Part shown: positions 7,360 through 14,400 of the stretch, one piece after another
Layout: every line of letters starts with the position of its first letter
How positions within the stretch are numbered: the first letter of the stretch is position 1
Source of the DNA: a virus
IMG/VR virus record: IMGVR_UViG_3300032304_002117
Location: 1-40,689 of that record
DNA length: 40,689 nt
Direction: 5' to 3' (one strand)
Made by a program: the position numbers and the translations under genes
Notes under the pieces: model-generated
The model's input: only the letters and a program-made list of their open reading frames with translations
What the model was told of the DNA's origin: nothing
Database searches by the model: none

Positions 7360-7383
7360 ACGAGTGCCAAAGTTTGGGCTCGT
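7360..7383 (+). other. 5' leader hairpin of the hsp20 transcript
   Basis: ACGAG (7360-7364) pairs with CTCGT (7379-7383) and the inner CCAA (7367-7370) with TTGG (7374-7377). The stem begins at the predicted first base of the mRNA, which fits a 5' stabiliser. The ribosome binding site lies outside it, so a simple thermometer is not supported. Confidence 0.5.
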
Positions 7384-7419
7384 ATAAAGTCATAACTTGC
7401 TTAATGAAAGGAGAATATT

Positions 7420-7860
7420 ATGACAAGACTTACCTCTCTGGATCTCAGTCCATTCTATCGTAACAGCATTGGCGTAGATCGTTTGTTTGATCGCTTGATC
7501 AATCAGATTGACACAACCGCCAGCACCAACTATCCACCCTACAACATTGTAAAGACAGGTGAAAACAACTTTGAAGTACAAGTTGCTGTGGCCGGATTTA
7601 GCCAAGGTGAGATTGAAGTCAGCGTCAAGGATGGAAATTTAATTGTTACCGGCGAAAAGATCGACACAGAACTACCCGAAGGACACGAATACATTCATCA
7701 AGGTATCAGTGCCCGTCGTTTTGTGCGTACATTTAGCCTGGCTGACTATGTCGAGGTCGAAAGCGCCATTGCTCGAGACGGCATTCTAACTGTGAAGTTA
7801 GAACGCCATATCCCTGAGGCAATGAAGCCAAAGACCATTGCGATTACCTACGCAAACTAG
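7420..7860 (+). CDS. Hsp20 / small heat shock protein (IbpA-like)
   Basis: A 146-residue small heat shock protein with an alpha-crystallin domain at about residues 40-140: PPYNIVKTGENNFEVQVAVAG at the start of the domain, GNLIVTGEK, the YIHQGISARRFVRTFSLADYVEV strand region and the A-x-x-x-G-I-L-T-V motif (ARDGILTVKL). These proteins hold unfolding proteins without ATP. Some cyanophages carry Hsp20 genes. The RBS AAAGGAG is well placed, the promoter at 7324 is strong, and the neighbours are Clp components. Confidence 0.93.
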   Translation: MTRLTSLDLSPFYRNSIGVDRLFDRLINQIDTTASTNYPPYNIVKTGENNFEVQVAVAGFSQGEIEVSVKDGNLIVTGEKIDTELPEGHEYIHQGISARRFVRTFSLADYVEVESAIARDGILTVKLERHIPEAMKPKTIAITYAN

Positions 7861-7868
7861 TACAATGT

Positions 7869-7902
7869 AGTAAATACAGTGGAGGGCACCGTGCTCTCCA
7901 CT
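7869..7902 (+). promoter_or_regulatory. late-type promoter element plus 5' hairpin upstream of clpS
   Basis: AGTAAATA (7869-7876) is followed at once by a hairpin in which AGTGGAG (7878-7884) pairs with CTCCACT (7896-7902), and then by AAGGAAAC and the clpS start. There is no T-run, so it is unlikely to be a terminator. Confidence 0.45.
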
Positions 7903-7918
7903 ACTAACAAGGAAACAT

Positions 7919-8227
7919 ATGGGCCAGGCTGGAACAATATCAAAAATAAAAGTAGATCACAGTATCAAAGAACCACCCATGTTCAAGGTCATCTATTTGA
8001 ACGACAATCAAACTACCATAGAGTTTGTTATCGAAACCTTGGTTGAATTTTTCAATTACAATGAAACGACCGCACAACAGATCACCGTGGACATACATGA
8101 TCAAGGCTCAGCCGTGGTAGCAGTGTTGCCATATGAAGTTGCTGAACAAAAAGGCATCGAAGTCACTGTGCATGCTCGCAGCAATAACTACCCTTTACAA
8201 ATCAAACTAGAGCCCGAAACGGCTTAA
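7919..8227 (+). CDS. clpS: ClpS-like adaptor of the Clp protease
   Basis: A 102-residue protein with the ClpS fold signature: PPMFKVIYLNDNQTTIEFVIETL, then IHDQGSAVVAVLPYEVAE and a C-terminal YPLQIKLE. The N-degron pocket residues known from E. coli (Asn34, Asp35, His66) correspond to Asn28, Asp29 and His60. ClpS delivers proteins with N-terminal Leu, Phe, Tyr or Trp to ClpA, not ClpX. No ClpA is seen here, so this protein would have to work with the host ClpAP or redirect it. An RBS (AAGGAAAC) precedes the ATG. Confidence 0.9.
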   Translation: MGQAGTISKIKVDHSIKEPPMFKVIYLNDNQTTIEFVIETLVEFFNYNETTAQQITVDIHDQGSAVVAVLPYEVAEQKGIEVTVHARSNNYPLQIKLEPETA

Positions 8228-9012
8228 ATTTCAACTTCAATGCGTTTGGGATAATAGGCCGGTTGGCTCCAAGGAGTATTGCCACGACCTTTAGGATTGC
8301 TGACATATCTTATGCCGCCAAAATCTCTGTCCACAGATCTATGATAGTGACCAAAGGCCCAAACTTTAATTTTGTTTTCAGTGTCCTCGTCCAGGCACAT
8401 CTGTAAATGAGGATTACCCATGTAGTTGAATCTCGGAGAATCTGCTATGTCAAGATCGTGATTGCACAACCATGATCCAGGCAAGGTATGTGTTACCATG
8501 ACTATGCTTTTGACTTCTTGATGGGTCTGTAATTTTTTAACACTGTTGGTTATGTAGGTAGAATCGTGATAGGCAATGCCAGTTATAGTATCAACTGCAC
8601 TTTGGCTAGATTGCGTGTATTCTTTGTACCATTCTTGCGCCACGTCATAATCAATGGCTGGATCAAAATCATAACTCCACCAACCATTGGTTGCTAAAAT
8701 CGCCACACCATTGATGATTACCACATTGTCCTGTAGATAAACCACACCGTTTGTTGACTTGATTTTGTTTTTTAAACTTTTATAGCTGTCGCCAAGATTT
8801 TCCAATTGCCAGCGGTGTTCATCGTTTCCGTCAATATAAAAAACTCCGGCATAACACTGACTCAGATGTTCCAAGGTCTTGGCCACCAGATCATGATCTC
8901 GGGCAACATCGCCAGCAACCACACAATATGGGCTGGTAGGTTGCCCAGTCCAATCAAACTGATCCCAAGTTTCTACGTGTAGGTCGCTTATGAGATCAAA
9001 TACAAAAGTCAT
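8224..9012 (-). CDS. calcineurin-like metallophosphoesterase
   Basis: A 262-residue protein with the motifs of the dimetal phosphoesterase superfamily in order: DLISDLHVE near residue 10, GDVARD near 34, GNDEH (in place of GNHE/GNHD) near 61, THTLPG near 175 and GHYHRSVD near 222. Members hydrolyse phosphodiesters or phosphomonoesters on nucleotides, nucleic acids or proteins; the substrate cannot be told from sequence. It reads against its neighbours, and its stop overlaps the clpS stop. Just upstream, TTTAGGAT pairs with ATCCTAAA at the start codon, enclosing the AGGA of the RBS. Confidence 0.88.
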   Translation of the reverse strand: MTFVFDLISDLHVETWDQFDWTGQPTSPYCVVAGDVARDHDLVAKTLEHLSQCYAGVFYIDGNDEHRWQLENLGDSYKSLKNKIKSTNGVVYLQDNVVIINGVAILATNGWWSYDFDPAIDYDVAQEWYKEYTQSSQSAVDTITGIAYHDSTYITNSVKKLQTHQEVKSIVMVTHTLPGSWLCNHDLDIADSPRFNYMGNPHLQMCLDEDTENKIKVWAFGHYHRSVDRDFGGIRYVSNPKGRGNTPWSQPAYYPKRIEVEI

Positions 9013-9118
9013 TTAGGATCCTGAGAGGTGTATCCTAAATATTTTAGTCCTGTTTTACGATGTGTCTTTTTGTATAAGGTAAGCAATTCCATAGATAACT
9101 ATTTAACGGAGGACCAAG

Positions 9119-9475
9119 ATGAACATTATATTTGGAAAAGAAAACGCCGACCTAGCACGAGACAAGCATACTGTGTTAGAACTTGATACATTTCAGTTTC
9201 CTGACAACGGCCCCACAATAACGGCCTATTGTACAGTTGAAAAAATTAAATTTGATCAAATGCCAGTGGTAGAAAGCATGACCAGATTGCACCATGATCT
9301 TATAACACAATATGGTCATCGTAACTGGAGCACATGCCTGGATTTGATCTCTAGATTGTGTGGTTTTTGGAATGAAGAATTAGACAGTTTTTATGATGAT
9401 CTCAAACTGCGAATACAACAGCATATCGAATCTCCGCCCGAGTCTGACTGGTCTCCAATCATAATCAAAGATTAA
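9119..9475 (+). CDS. conserved-type hypothetical phage protein (118 aa)
   Basis: A 118-residue protein starting NIIFGKENADLARDKHTVLELDTF, a pattern I associate from memory with hypothetical proteins of T4-like cyanophages. It ends in a helical, Trp-containing part (NWSTCLDLISRLCGFWNEEL). ACGGAGG lies seven bases before the ATG. A TAAATA element on this strand at 9033-9038 could serve it. Function unknown. Confidence 0.65.
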   Translation: MNIIFGKENADLARDKHTVLELDTFQFPDNGPTITAYCTVEKIKFDQMPVVESMTRLHHDLITQYGHRNWSTCLDLISRLCGFWNEELDSFYDDLKLRIQQHIESPPESDWSPIIIKD

Positions 9476-9505
9476 TTACCCAGTTTATTAAATTTTCGCA
9501 CAAGC

Positions 9506-9513
9506 ACTAAATA
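9506..9513 (+). promoter_or_regulatory. late-type promoter element (ACTAAATA)
   Basis: It lies 35 bases before the ATG at 9549, with AAGGAG in between. No leader hairpin is evident here. Confidence 0.4.
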
Positions 9514-9548
9514 TCCACATAATAAAAAGACTCTAACAAGGAGCAGAC

Positions 9549-10103
9549 ATGAGCAACGTCAACGAAGTAAAACCTCTGTCACGTTCAGAGCGTGAAGCAC
9601 AAATCAAAGACAAAGCCGGTTGGGTGATCACTGTCCTAGCTGCCATGTTGGCCATCAACACACTCATGGGCGGCGCCAACAGCAGTAGAATACTCAACAA
9701 CACCATAGACGCCAACAACACCTGGGCATTCTATCAAGCCAAATCAATCAAACAAACTCTAGCCCAAATGGCCTATGAAGATGCAGTGCGGGCAGGCGAT
9801 CGCAAAAAAGCCGCAGACCTGCAGGCCCGGATTGATCGTTATGAAAGTGATCCCAAGACCGGTGAAGGCAAACAAGAACTCATGGCCAAAGCTCGTGGCC
9901 TAGAAGCCACTCGTGCCGAAGCCAAGCATCGTAGTCCCTGGTATACCTATGCTGGCAGCCTGTTCCAGATAGCCATTGTGTTGTTGACAGCCAGCATCTT
10001 GGCAGTGAGCAATCGAATGTACCGGGCCAGTATCACGGTCGGAGCCGTGGCCATGATCCTACTGAGCCAGGCCATATGGTTGTGGTTGCCTGTGACCATA
10101 TAA
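9549..10103 (+). CDS. DUF4337-like membrane protein (184 aa)
   Basis: One hydrophobic segment near residues 24-42, then NNTWAFYQAKSIKQTLAQMAYEDA, a charged helix, and two hydrophobic segments at the C-terminus. The N-x-x-W-x-F-Y-Q-A-K segment after the first membrane helix is what I associate with DUF4337 proteins, whose function is not known. The start follows AAGGAG by six bases. It is the first gene of a run of membrane and exported proteins reaching 13282. Confidence 0.7.
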   Translation: MSNVNEVKPLSRSEREAQIKDKAGWVITVLAAMLAINTLMGGANSSRILNNTIDANNTWAFYQAKSIKQTLAQMAYEDAVRAGDRKKAADLQARIDRYESDPKTGEGKQELMAKARGLEATRAEAKHRSPWYTYAGSLFQIAIVLLTASILAVSNRMYRASITVGAVAMILLSQAIWLWLPVTI

Positions 10104-10137
10104 GTTAATATACCAGCATTTTTTTTACTGTAGTTTT

Positions 10138-10170
10138 GTTAAATACACTTGATATTCCCAAAGAGGAATA
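10138..10170 (+). promoter_or_regulatory. late-type promoter element followed by a 5' hairpin
   Basis: GTTAAATA (10138-10145) is followed by a hairpin in which TATTCC (10153-10158) pairs with GGAATA (10165-10170). The hairpin would begin about two bases after the predicted transcription start. Confidence 0.45.
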
Positions 10171-10172
10171 CT

Positions 10173-10209
10173 AGGAGAAGATTGGCAAAACCAATCCATA
10201 ATAAAAATG
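10173..10209 (+). promoter_or_regulatory. Shine-Dalgarno separated from its start codon by a hairpin
   Basis: AGGAG at 10173-10177 is 29 bases from the only plausible start (ATG 10207). Between them GATTGG (10180-10185) pairs with CCAATC (10191-10196). Folding removes 17 bases and leaves an effective spacing of about 12. This resembles the arrangement described for T4 gene 38. Confidence 0.6.
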
Positions 10210-10695
10210 TCAAAAAAACTTGCAAGCCTTGGCGGATGGGCTGTAATATCCGCAGTGTTGTTGTCCTCACCGGTGTTGTCTCAGACCATAGTCACCGACT
10301 CAACCAGCCGAAGCACCACAGACTCTACTTCAAACAGCACCACCACAGTGAAATCGCCTCCGCCCACAGCCGTGGCTCCATCAGTCACAGTGATCAACAG
10401 TGATGTGTGTGCTGTGGCGGTATCGGGTGCTACACAAACACAGATACTTGGCATCAGTTTTGGTGCTACCATGACTGACAAAAACTGTGAACGATTAAAG
10501 TTGGCTCGAAGCACCTATGACATGGGCATGAAGGTCGCGGCCGTGGCCATCATGTGTCAAGACGAACGTGTGTTTACAGCCATGATGAATGCTGGAACTC
10601 CTTGTCCGGTAGATGGCAAGATTGGTGAACAGGCCAAGGCCATCTGGGAAGCCAATCCAGATCGTGTGCCTCAGAAGATAAAGAGCCGAGACTGA
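10207..10695 (+). CDS. exported protein with Ser/Thr-rich linker (162 aa)
   Basis: A Sec-type signal peptide is clear: KK near the N-terminus, a hydrophobic core and a likely cut after VLS or SPVLSQ (about residue 26). A Ser/Thr-rich stretch follows (about 30-60), then a domain with three or four Cys (VCAVAV, NCERL, IMCQDE, PCPVDG) that could form disulfides in the periplasm. It ends one base into the next exported protein, so the two are probably made together. Translation may rely on a hairpin-spaced RBS. Function unknown. Confidence 0.7.
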   Translation: MSKKLASLGGWAVISAVLLSSPVLSQTIVTDSTSRSTTDSTSNSTTTVKSPPPTAVAPSVTVINSDVCAVAVSGATQTQILGISFGATMTDKNCERLKLARSTYDMGMKVAAVAIMCQDERVFTAMMNAGTPCPVDGKIGEQAKAIWEANPDRVPQKIKSRD

Positions 10696-12803
10696 TGAAA
10701 CTGTGTGCGGCAGTGGTTGTGGCAACAGTACTGGCATGCTCCTTGGTGCAGGCACAAACCTTGACCACGCCCAACCTGATCAATCCTGCAGGCACGGCCT
10801 GGGGCATTCCCAGCAACCAGGTCATGGGCATCGGCGGTATTAGTGCAGTGGAGGGTGTGGGACCGACCACAGGGTCGGCCTATTATAACTCAGAAACTAA
10901 CACCATTAGATTTGGCTACAGTAACAGCACTGTGGCACAGACCATTGCAATCAATCAGGCCCTGTCAGGTACTGGCATACAGGTAAGTGGATTTAGTTGG
11001 AACTATCAATGGATGAATGGTGGCTACAGCAGTGGCACCTTGCAATCATCTATAAACATGACCAGTGGTACTGGAGCCATTTTACAAAGTCGCAACTTTG
11101 TTCATGGGGTGCAATCCACAGCTGACTGGCAAACAGAGTCGGGCACGCACACATTCAATGCTTATCCACTGAGTTCCTTGGGCAACCTGTCCATGAGTTT
11201 TACCGGACAGGATGATCGATTCTGGAATGGCCTGTATGGCCCCAGGGTAAGAAACGCAAATCTTGGCTTGGTTTATACTGTGGACCCTTGTGTGTCAAAT
11301 CCGTTGTATTCGCCATCGTGTTCGGGCTACAACAATGTCCTGACCAGCCAAAACATCTTGGCACAGAGTTATGCCATCAACACCGCACTGAATCTTTCAG
11401 GGTCGGGTGTTTATATCAATGGATTCAAGTACGGCTATGATGTGTATGTGGGTGGCCAATGGTGCTCGGTATATTCTGCCCTGGCACCGGACAACTGTGG
11501 AAGTTGGGATCCGTCGGCCATGGCAGTGGGAGTATGGGTCACAGACAAAAATGCCACGGTGTTGTATGAGAACATGCATACTCACAACACACAAAATACT
11601 TTAAGTAGTCACAGTTATAGCCATGTGTTCACTGATCGAAAACTTTTGTCCAACATGGGCAACTTTACCATGTCCACTGGTCAGTATGGAACAGGTGCTG
11701 TGTTCAATGCCTGGAGCAACTGGCAATATACTCCAGATCCTTGTGTGGCCAATCCCTTGTATAGCACCACCTGTGAAGGTTATCAACAGGCCTATTTCAA
11801 TCAACAGTGTTCGGCTAATGCATTTTATAATTCTGCATGTCCGGGATATGCCCAAGCCTACTTTGCCCAACAATGCACAATAAGTGCCTTGTATAATCCA
11901 TCCTGTCCGGGCTATGCCTCGGCCTATTTGACCTATCAGTGTTCAATCAGTCCTTTGTATAGCACTACCTGTCCGGGGTACGCTGAGGCCTATCTCAATG
12001 ATCAGTGCATCAAAGATTCTTTGTATTCTCCACAGTGTGCAGGCTATGCCACGGCCTATGCCATTAAATATTTGACCCCTATATCGTCTGGTTCTACTAC
12101 AGCCTCCGCGGTAAACAGTCCATTGTCTAGCACAGCGGCCACTGATCCGGCTGTGACCAAGACCACTCAGGGTGCCACTACAACCACAGTCAGCACCGAC
12201 GGAACAGTCAGCACAGGAGTTTCAGCCACCGGCGATACCAATGTGGACAAAGCCATTGCACCCAAAACTACCGCAACAACTGGTGCTCAACCAGCAGCTC
12301 CGGTACAGTTGACCCCAGCGTCATCTGCACCAACACAACAAATGTCTCAAAATGATGCCAGGGCAGAATCTCGACGAGACGAACCACGAGCTGAGAAGAA
12401 AGAATCTGCCACGGCTGAACGACCAGCACAACAGGCCCAACAAAATACGCCCGGAGGCGAAAAACCACAACCAACTGCTAGACAAGAACTTCAAGAAAAA
12501 AGGCAAGCACAGGCCAAAGCCGAAGCCATAGAAAAAGGTAAAAATCTTGCTGGTGAAATGGGTCGAGTTGCTGATTTAGAATCGCAAAAACAAATCCAAA
12601 ATGTTGTGATCCAGGCCATGGCTTTTACTCCAGGGTTTGATGCCTATGGCAAGGCCACGATTCCAGATGGCGCTGGCTACAGACCATTCACGGTTTACAA
12701 CAATCAACGCAACATAGAAAATCGCGTGACATCAAGAATGTTTGGTGGCACAGATCGACTCCACTCAGACATGGTGGATCAACAATATCAACAAAGGAAA
12801 TAA
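10695..12803 (+). CDS. large exported protein with cysteine repeats (702 aa)
   Basis: Signal peptide at residues 1-20 (cut near VQAQ). Residues about 21-340 hold two related beta-rich segments, each closing with a VDPC or PDPC-NPLYS motif. Residues 350-459 are five tandem 22-residue repeats with Cys at positions 1 and 11 and conserved LY, GY and AY. A long low-complexity stretch rich in Thr, Ala, Gln, Lys and Glu follows (about 460-640), then a compact C-terminal piece (AFTPGFDAYGKA). It could be a surface adhesin, a virion-associated fibre or a protein displayed on the infected cell. It overlaps its upstream and abuts its downstream gene. Confidence 0.75.
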   Translation: MKLCAAVVVATVLACSLVQAQTLTTPNLINPAGTAWGIPSNQVMGIGGISAVEGVGPTTGSAYYNSETNTIRFGYSNSTVAQTIAINQALSGTGIQVSGFSWNYQWMNGGYSSGTLQSSINMTSGTGAILQSRNFVHGVQSTADWQTESGTHTFNAYPLSSLGNLSMSFTGQDDRFWNGLYGPRVRNANLGLVYTVDPCVSNPLYSPSCSGYNNVLTSQNILAQSYAINTALNLSGSGVYINGFKYGYDVYVGGQWCSVYSALAPDNCGSWDPSAMAVGVWVTDKNATVLYENMHTHNTQNTLSSHSYSHVFTDRKLLSNMGNFTMSTGQYGTGAVFNAWSNWQYTPDPCVANPLYSTTCEGYQQAYFNQQCSANAFYNSACPGYAQAYFAQQCTISALYNPSCPGYASAYLTYQCSISPLYSTTCPGYAEAYLNDQCIKDSLYSPQCAGYATAYAIKYLTPISSGSTTASAVNSPLSSTAATDPAVTKTTQGATTTTVSTDGTVSTGVSATGDTNVDKAIAPKTTATTGAQPAAPVQLTPASSAPTQQMSQNDARAESRRDEPRAEKKESATAERPAQQAQQNTPGGEKPQPTARQELQEKRQAQAKAEAIEKGKNLAGEMGRVADLESQKQIQNVVIQAMAFTPGFDAYGKATIPDGAGYRPFTVYNNQRNIENRVTSRMFGGTDRLHSDMVDQQYQQRK
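11742..12071 (+). repeat. five tandem 66-bp repeats encoding a 22-residue Cys module
   Basis: Five consecutive 22-codon units with Cys at positions 1 and 11 and the pattern C-x4-[LF]Y-x3-C-x-GY-x2-AY. A sixth, isolated, degenerate unit lies near 11287. The units are diverged at DNA level, so the array is old rather than newly expanded. Confidence 0.8.
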
Positions 12804-12805
12804 AA

Positions 12806-13282
12806 ATGGCTGAACAAATCAAAGATGTAAACGCAAAAGTCGACGAGCTAGAAGCCGCCGCAAAACGATACATGAGCAAGGATACTGTGATCAGTATCGG
12901 TGGCTATGAATTTACGCCTGCCAAGCTCATGGTGGCCGCAACCATTGTGAGTTCTGTGCTGGGCGGTCTTTATGGTGCGTTTGAAGTCTACAAAGACTAT
13001 CAAGGCATGAAAGATAAAATTGCCAAGTATGTGGCACCGGACCTGAGCGAACTGCATAAAAAAATGGAATTGACCATGCAGAACAGTGAGAAATCGGTGC
13101 AGTACACACAGGACATCAAGAACGATCTCAAACAAGACATCCGTAGACTGGAAAAAGTTGTGGAGCAAGTGGAACGTGATGGCAAGCAGTTGAACCGTGA
13201 AGTGGATCAAGATCTGCGTCAGATGCGCCGAGAAGTAGATAGCAAGATACAAAAGGCCATGGATAATCCTCTGGCAAAATAA
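12806..13282 (+). CDS. membrane-anchored coiled-coil protein (158 aa)
   Basis: A charged N-terminus, one hydrophobic segment at about residues 38-55 (LMVAATIVSSVLGGLYGAF) and a long charged C-terminal helix with heptad-like spacing (KNDLKQDIRRLEKVVEQVERD). It starts two bases after the 702-residue exported protein, with AAAGGAAA as RBS, and may be its membrane partner. No enzymatic motif. Confidence 0.65.
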   Translation: MAEQIKDVNAKVDELEAAAKRYMSKDTVISIGGYEFTPAKLMVAATIVSSVLGGLYGAFEVYKDYQGMKDKIAKYVAPDLSELHKKMELTMQNSEKSVQYTQDIKNDLKQDIRRLEKVVEQVERDGKQLNREVDQDLRQMRREVDSKIQKAMDNPLAK

Positions 13283-13303
13283 GTATCTGTAGGAGGATAC
13301 TAT

Positions 13304-13480
13304 ATGGAAAGCACGACTATAAAAACCCTGGCTGAATACATTGCCAAACTGCATCAGACACATACCAACTTGGAACATCCAGAAGAATATGTTCATGACG
13401 AGTTAGACACCAACGGTGTGGAACAGGATCATGTGGAAACATTCTGGCCACCCGAAGTTCACTCCAGAGCTGACAAGTAA
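13304..13480 (+). CDS. small acidic hypothetical protein (58 aa)
   Basis: A 58-residue acidic protein with AGGAGG eight bases before its ATG. No membrane segment or known motif. It ends the 9549-13480 run; a terminator follows about 85 bases later. Confidence 0.55.
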   Translation: MESTTIKTLAEYIAKLHQTHTNLEHPEEYVHDELDTNGVEQDHVETFWPPEVHSRADK

Positions 13481-13510
13481 TATACACTTAAATCTTATAC
13501 AAGACTGACC

Positions 13511-13554
13511 AGTAAATACTGGGTCGATATTATAATCACAAGGAGTCGACCCAG
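13511..13554 (+). promoter_or_regulatory. late-type element, TATAAT and perfect 9-bp inverted repeat
   Basis: AGTAAATA (13511-13518) runs into an inverted repeat, CTGGGTCGA (13519-13527) against TCGACCCAG (13546-13554). The loop contains TATAAT (13531-13536) and AAGGAG (13540-13545), but no start codon lies at a usable distance. It may be a regulatory leader or the 5' part of a short untranslated RNA ending at the terminator at 13564. Confidence 0.4.
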
Positions 13555-13563
13555 GATCACATT

Positions 13564-13588
13564 AATGACCCTCCGGGGTCATTTTTTT
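13564..13588 (+). terminator. Rho-independent terminator
   Basis: AATGACCC pairs with GGGTCATT around a TCCG loop, followed by seven T residues. It is oriented for plus-strand transcripts arriving from 9549-13480, and its T-run overlaps the stop of the convergent speD gene. Confidence 0.8.
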
Positions 13589-13937
13589 AATCAGCGTGAC
13601 GAGTTAGGAAATTCACACGTATACCTGTGGGTTTGAAGTATTCGTTGACCACCTGTTTGGCAGTCGCTACATCAAACTCTTTGCAACTAAACACGTCTAT
13701 GTAGCAAGTACCGTCCAGTTCCATGAAATGTCCTGCGATGTTGCTGGTGGTGATTAGTTGCATCAAACTGTAGCCTTGTTTGGGATCCCCGGGCAACAGG
13801 TATTCAATGATGGGTTCGCCGTGTGCGGTCATGTCTATGCGTGCCACCAGATCTTTGACAAAACGGTAGATGTTGTCGCGGTTGTCTATGCCCGAGCAAC
13901 CCGAACAATCCAGCAGTAAGTGATATCCCCAATACAT
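13587..13937 (-). CDS. speD: S-adenosylmethionine decarboxylase-like protein (SpeD, class 1)
   Basis: A 116-residue SpeD-type proenzyme. The candidate pyruvoyl serine is Ser65 (TTSNIAGHF), with His70 and Cys85 (VFSC). The spacing equals that of Ser63, His68 and Cys83 in the Thermotoga maritima enzyme. The residue before the serine is Thr rather than the usual Glu, which may affect self-cleavage. The enzyme makes decarboxylated AdoMet for spermidine synthesis; no spermidine synthase is seen here. SpeD genes are known in cyanophages. No clear RBS precedes the start. Confidence 0.85.
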   Translation of the reverse strand: MYWGYHLLLDCSGCSGIDNRDNIYRFVKDLVARIDMTAHGEPIIEYLLPGDPKQGYSLMQLITTSNIAGHFMELDGTCYIDVFSCKEFDVATAKQVVNEYFKPTGIRVNFLTRHAD

Positions 13938-13976
13938 AATATGTACTTATAGAGTTCATACTGCAGGGTTATTTTT

Positions 13977-13984
13977 GCTAAATA
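13977..13984 (+). promoter_or_regulatory. late-type promoter element (GCTAAATA)
   Basis: It ends five bases before the ATG at 13989, and there is no Shine-Dalgarno. If it is used, the mRNA would start at or next to the start codon. Confidence 0.35.
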
Positions 13985-13988
13985 CTCC

Positions 13989-14147
13989 ATGAGTAGCCTT
14001 GCGCATATTTTCTTGTTGGTCTGTGTGATTTATCTCACTGTGGTGCTGGCGGTCAAAACCATGTTTGGTGATTACACACGATTGTTTGCCATCATGACTG
14101 CCATGTTGTTGACTTGCATAGTGGTGCTGACAACTGCTGTGACATGA
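13989..14147 (+). CDS. small membrane protein (52 aa)
   Basis: A 52-residue protein made of two hydrophobic segments (about 5-22 and 33-51) around a short polar loop (KTMFGDYTR), likely a helical hairpin in the inner membrane. Its TGA overlaps the next ATG. Small two-helix membrane proteins of phages include holins, but nothing here proves that role. Confidence 0.55.
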   Translation: MSSLAHIFLLVCVIYLTVVLAVKTMFGDYTRLFAIMTAMLLTCIVVLTTAVT

Positions 14148-14374
14148 TTCAAAATCTATCTTGGCAGGAAGTTTCGCAACTCGCAGGCTGGGAATTAATG
14201 CGGCAACCCATGAATGCTTATGTTAACTGGTATCTGGACTGTGCGACCTGGACCTATTTAAACTTGTGGTTCTTGCCACATCGCATGCCTGGTTTGCATT
14301 CGGATGTGGATAAATTTGTCAGTCAGTTTACCTTGAACGGTATTAAAAGTTCTAATATTTGCCGACCTAGTTGA
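14144..14374 (+). CDS. hypothetical protein (76 aa)
   Basis: The start at 14144 is chosen because it overlaps the preceding stop (ATGA); the reading frame is open a little further upstream with only a TTG. The protein is rich in Trp and aromatic residues. No family recognised. A hairpin between it and the convergent gene probably ends both transcripts. Confidence 0.5.
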   Translation: MIQNLSWQEVSQLAGWELMRQPMNAYVNWYLDCATWTYLNLWFLPHRMPGLHSDVDKFVSQFTLNGIKSSNICRPS

Positions 14375-14377
14375 CAG

Positions 14378-14400
14378 GTATTCTTAATCATTGAGAATAC
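14378..14400. terminator. hairpin between convergent genes, probable terminator
   Basis: Ten-base stem with one G-T pair: GTATTCTTAA against TTGAGAATAC around TCA. On the plus strand it is followed by TTATTGTTTGTTTTGA, a loose T-rich tail. Confidence 0.5.

Noticed and set aside
7384-7419. RNA thermometer in the hsp20 leader
   Set aside because: The AAAGGAG is not paired in any convincing stem; only the 5' hairpin at 7360-7383 is clear, and no FourU or ROSE pattern was found.
11742-12071. Possible CRISPR-like array suggested by regular 66-bp spacing
   Set aside because: The periodicity is in a coding frame, with diverged DNA and conserved protein residues; there are no identical repeats with unique spacers.
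13564-13635. A 23-residue ORF starting at ATG 13566 in the terminator
   Set aside because: It runs through the terminator stem and T-run and reads antisense to speD; the nearby AAGGAG is too far away.
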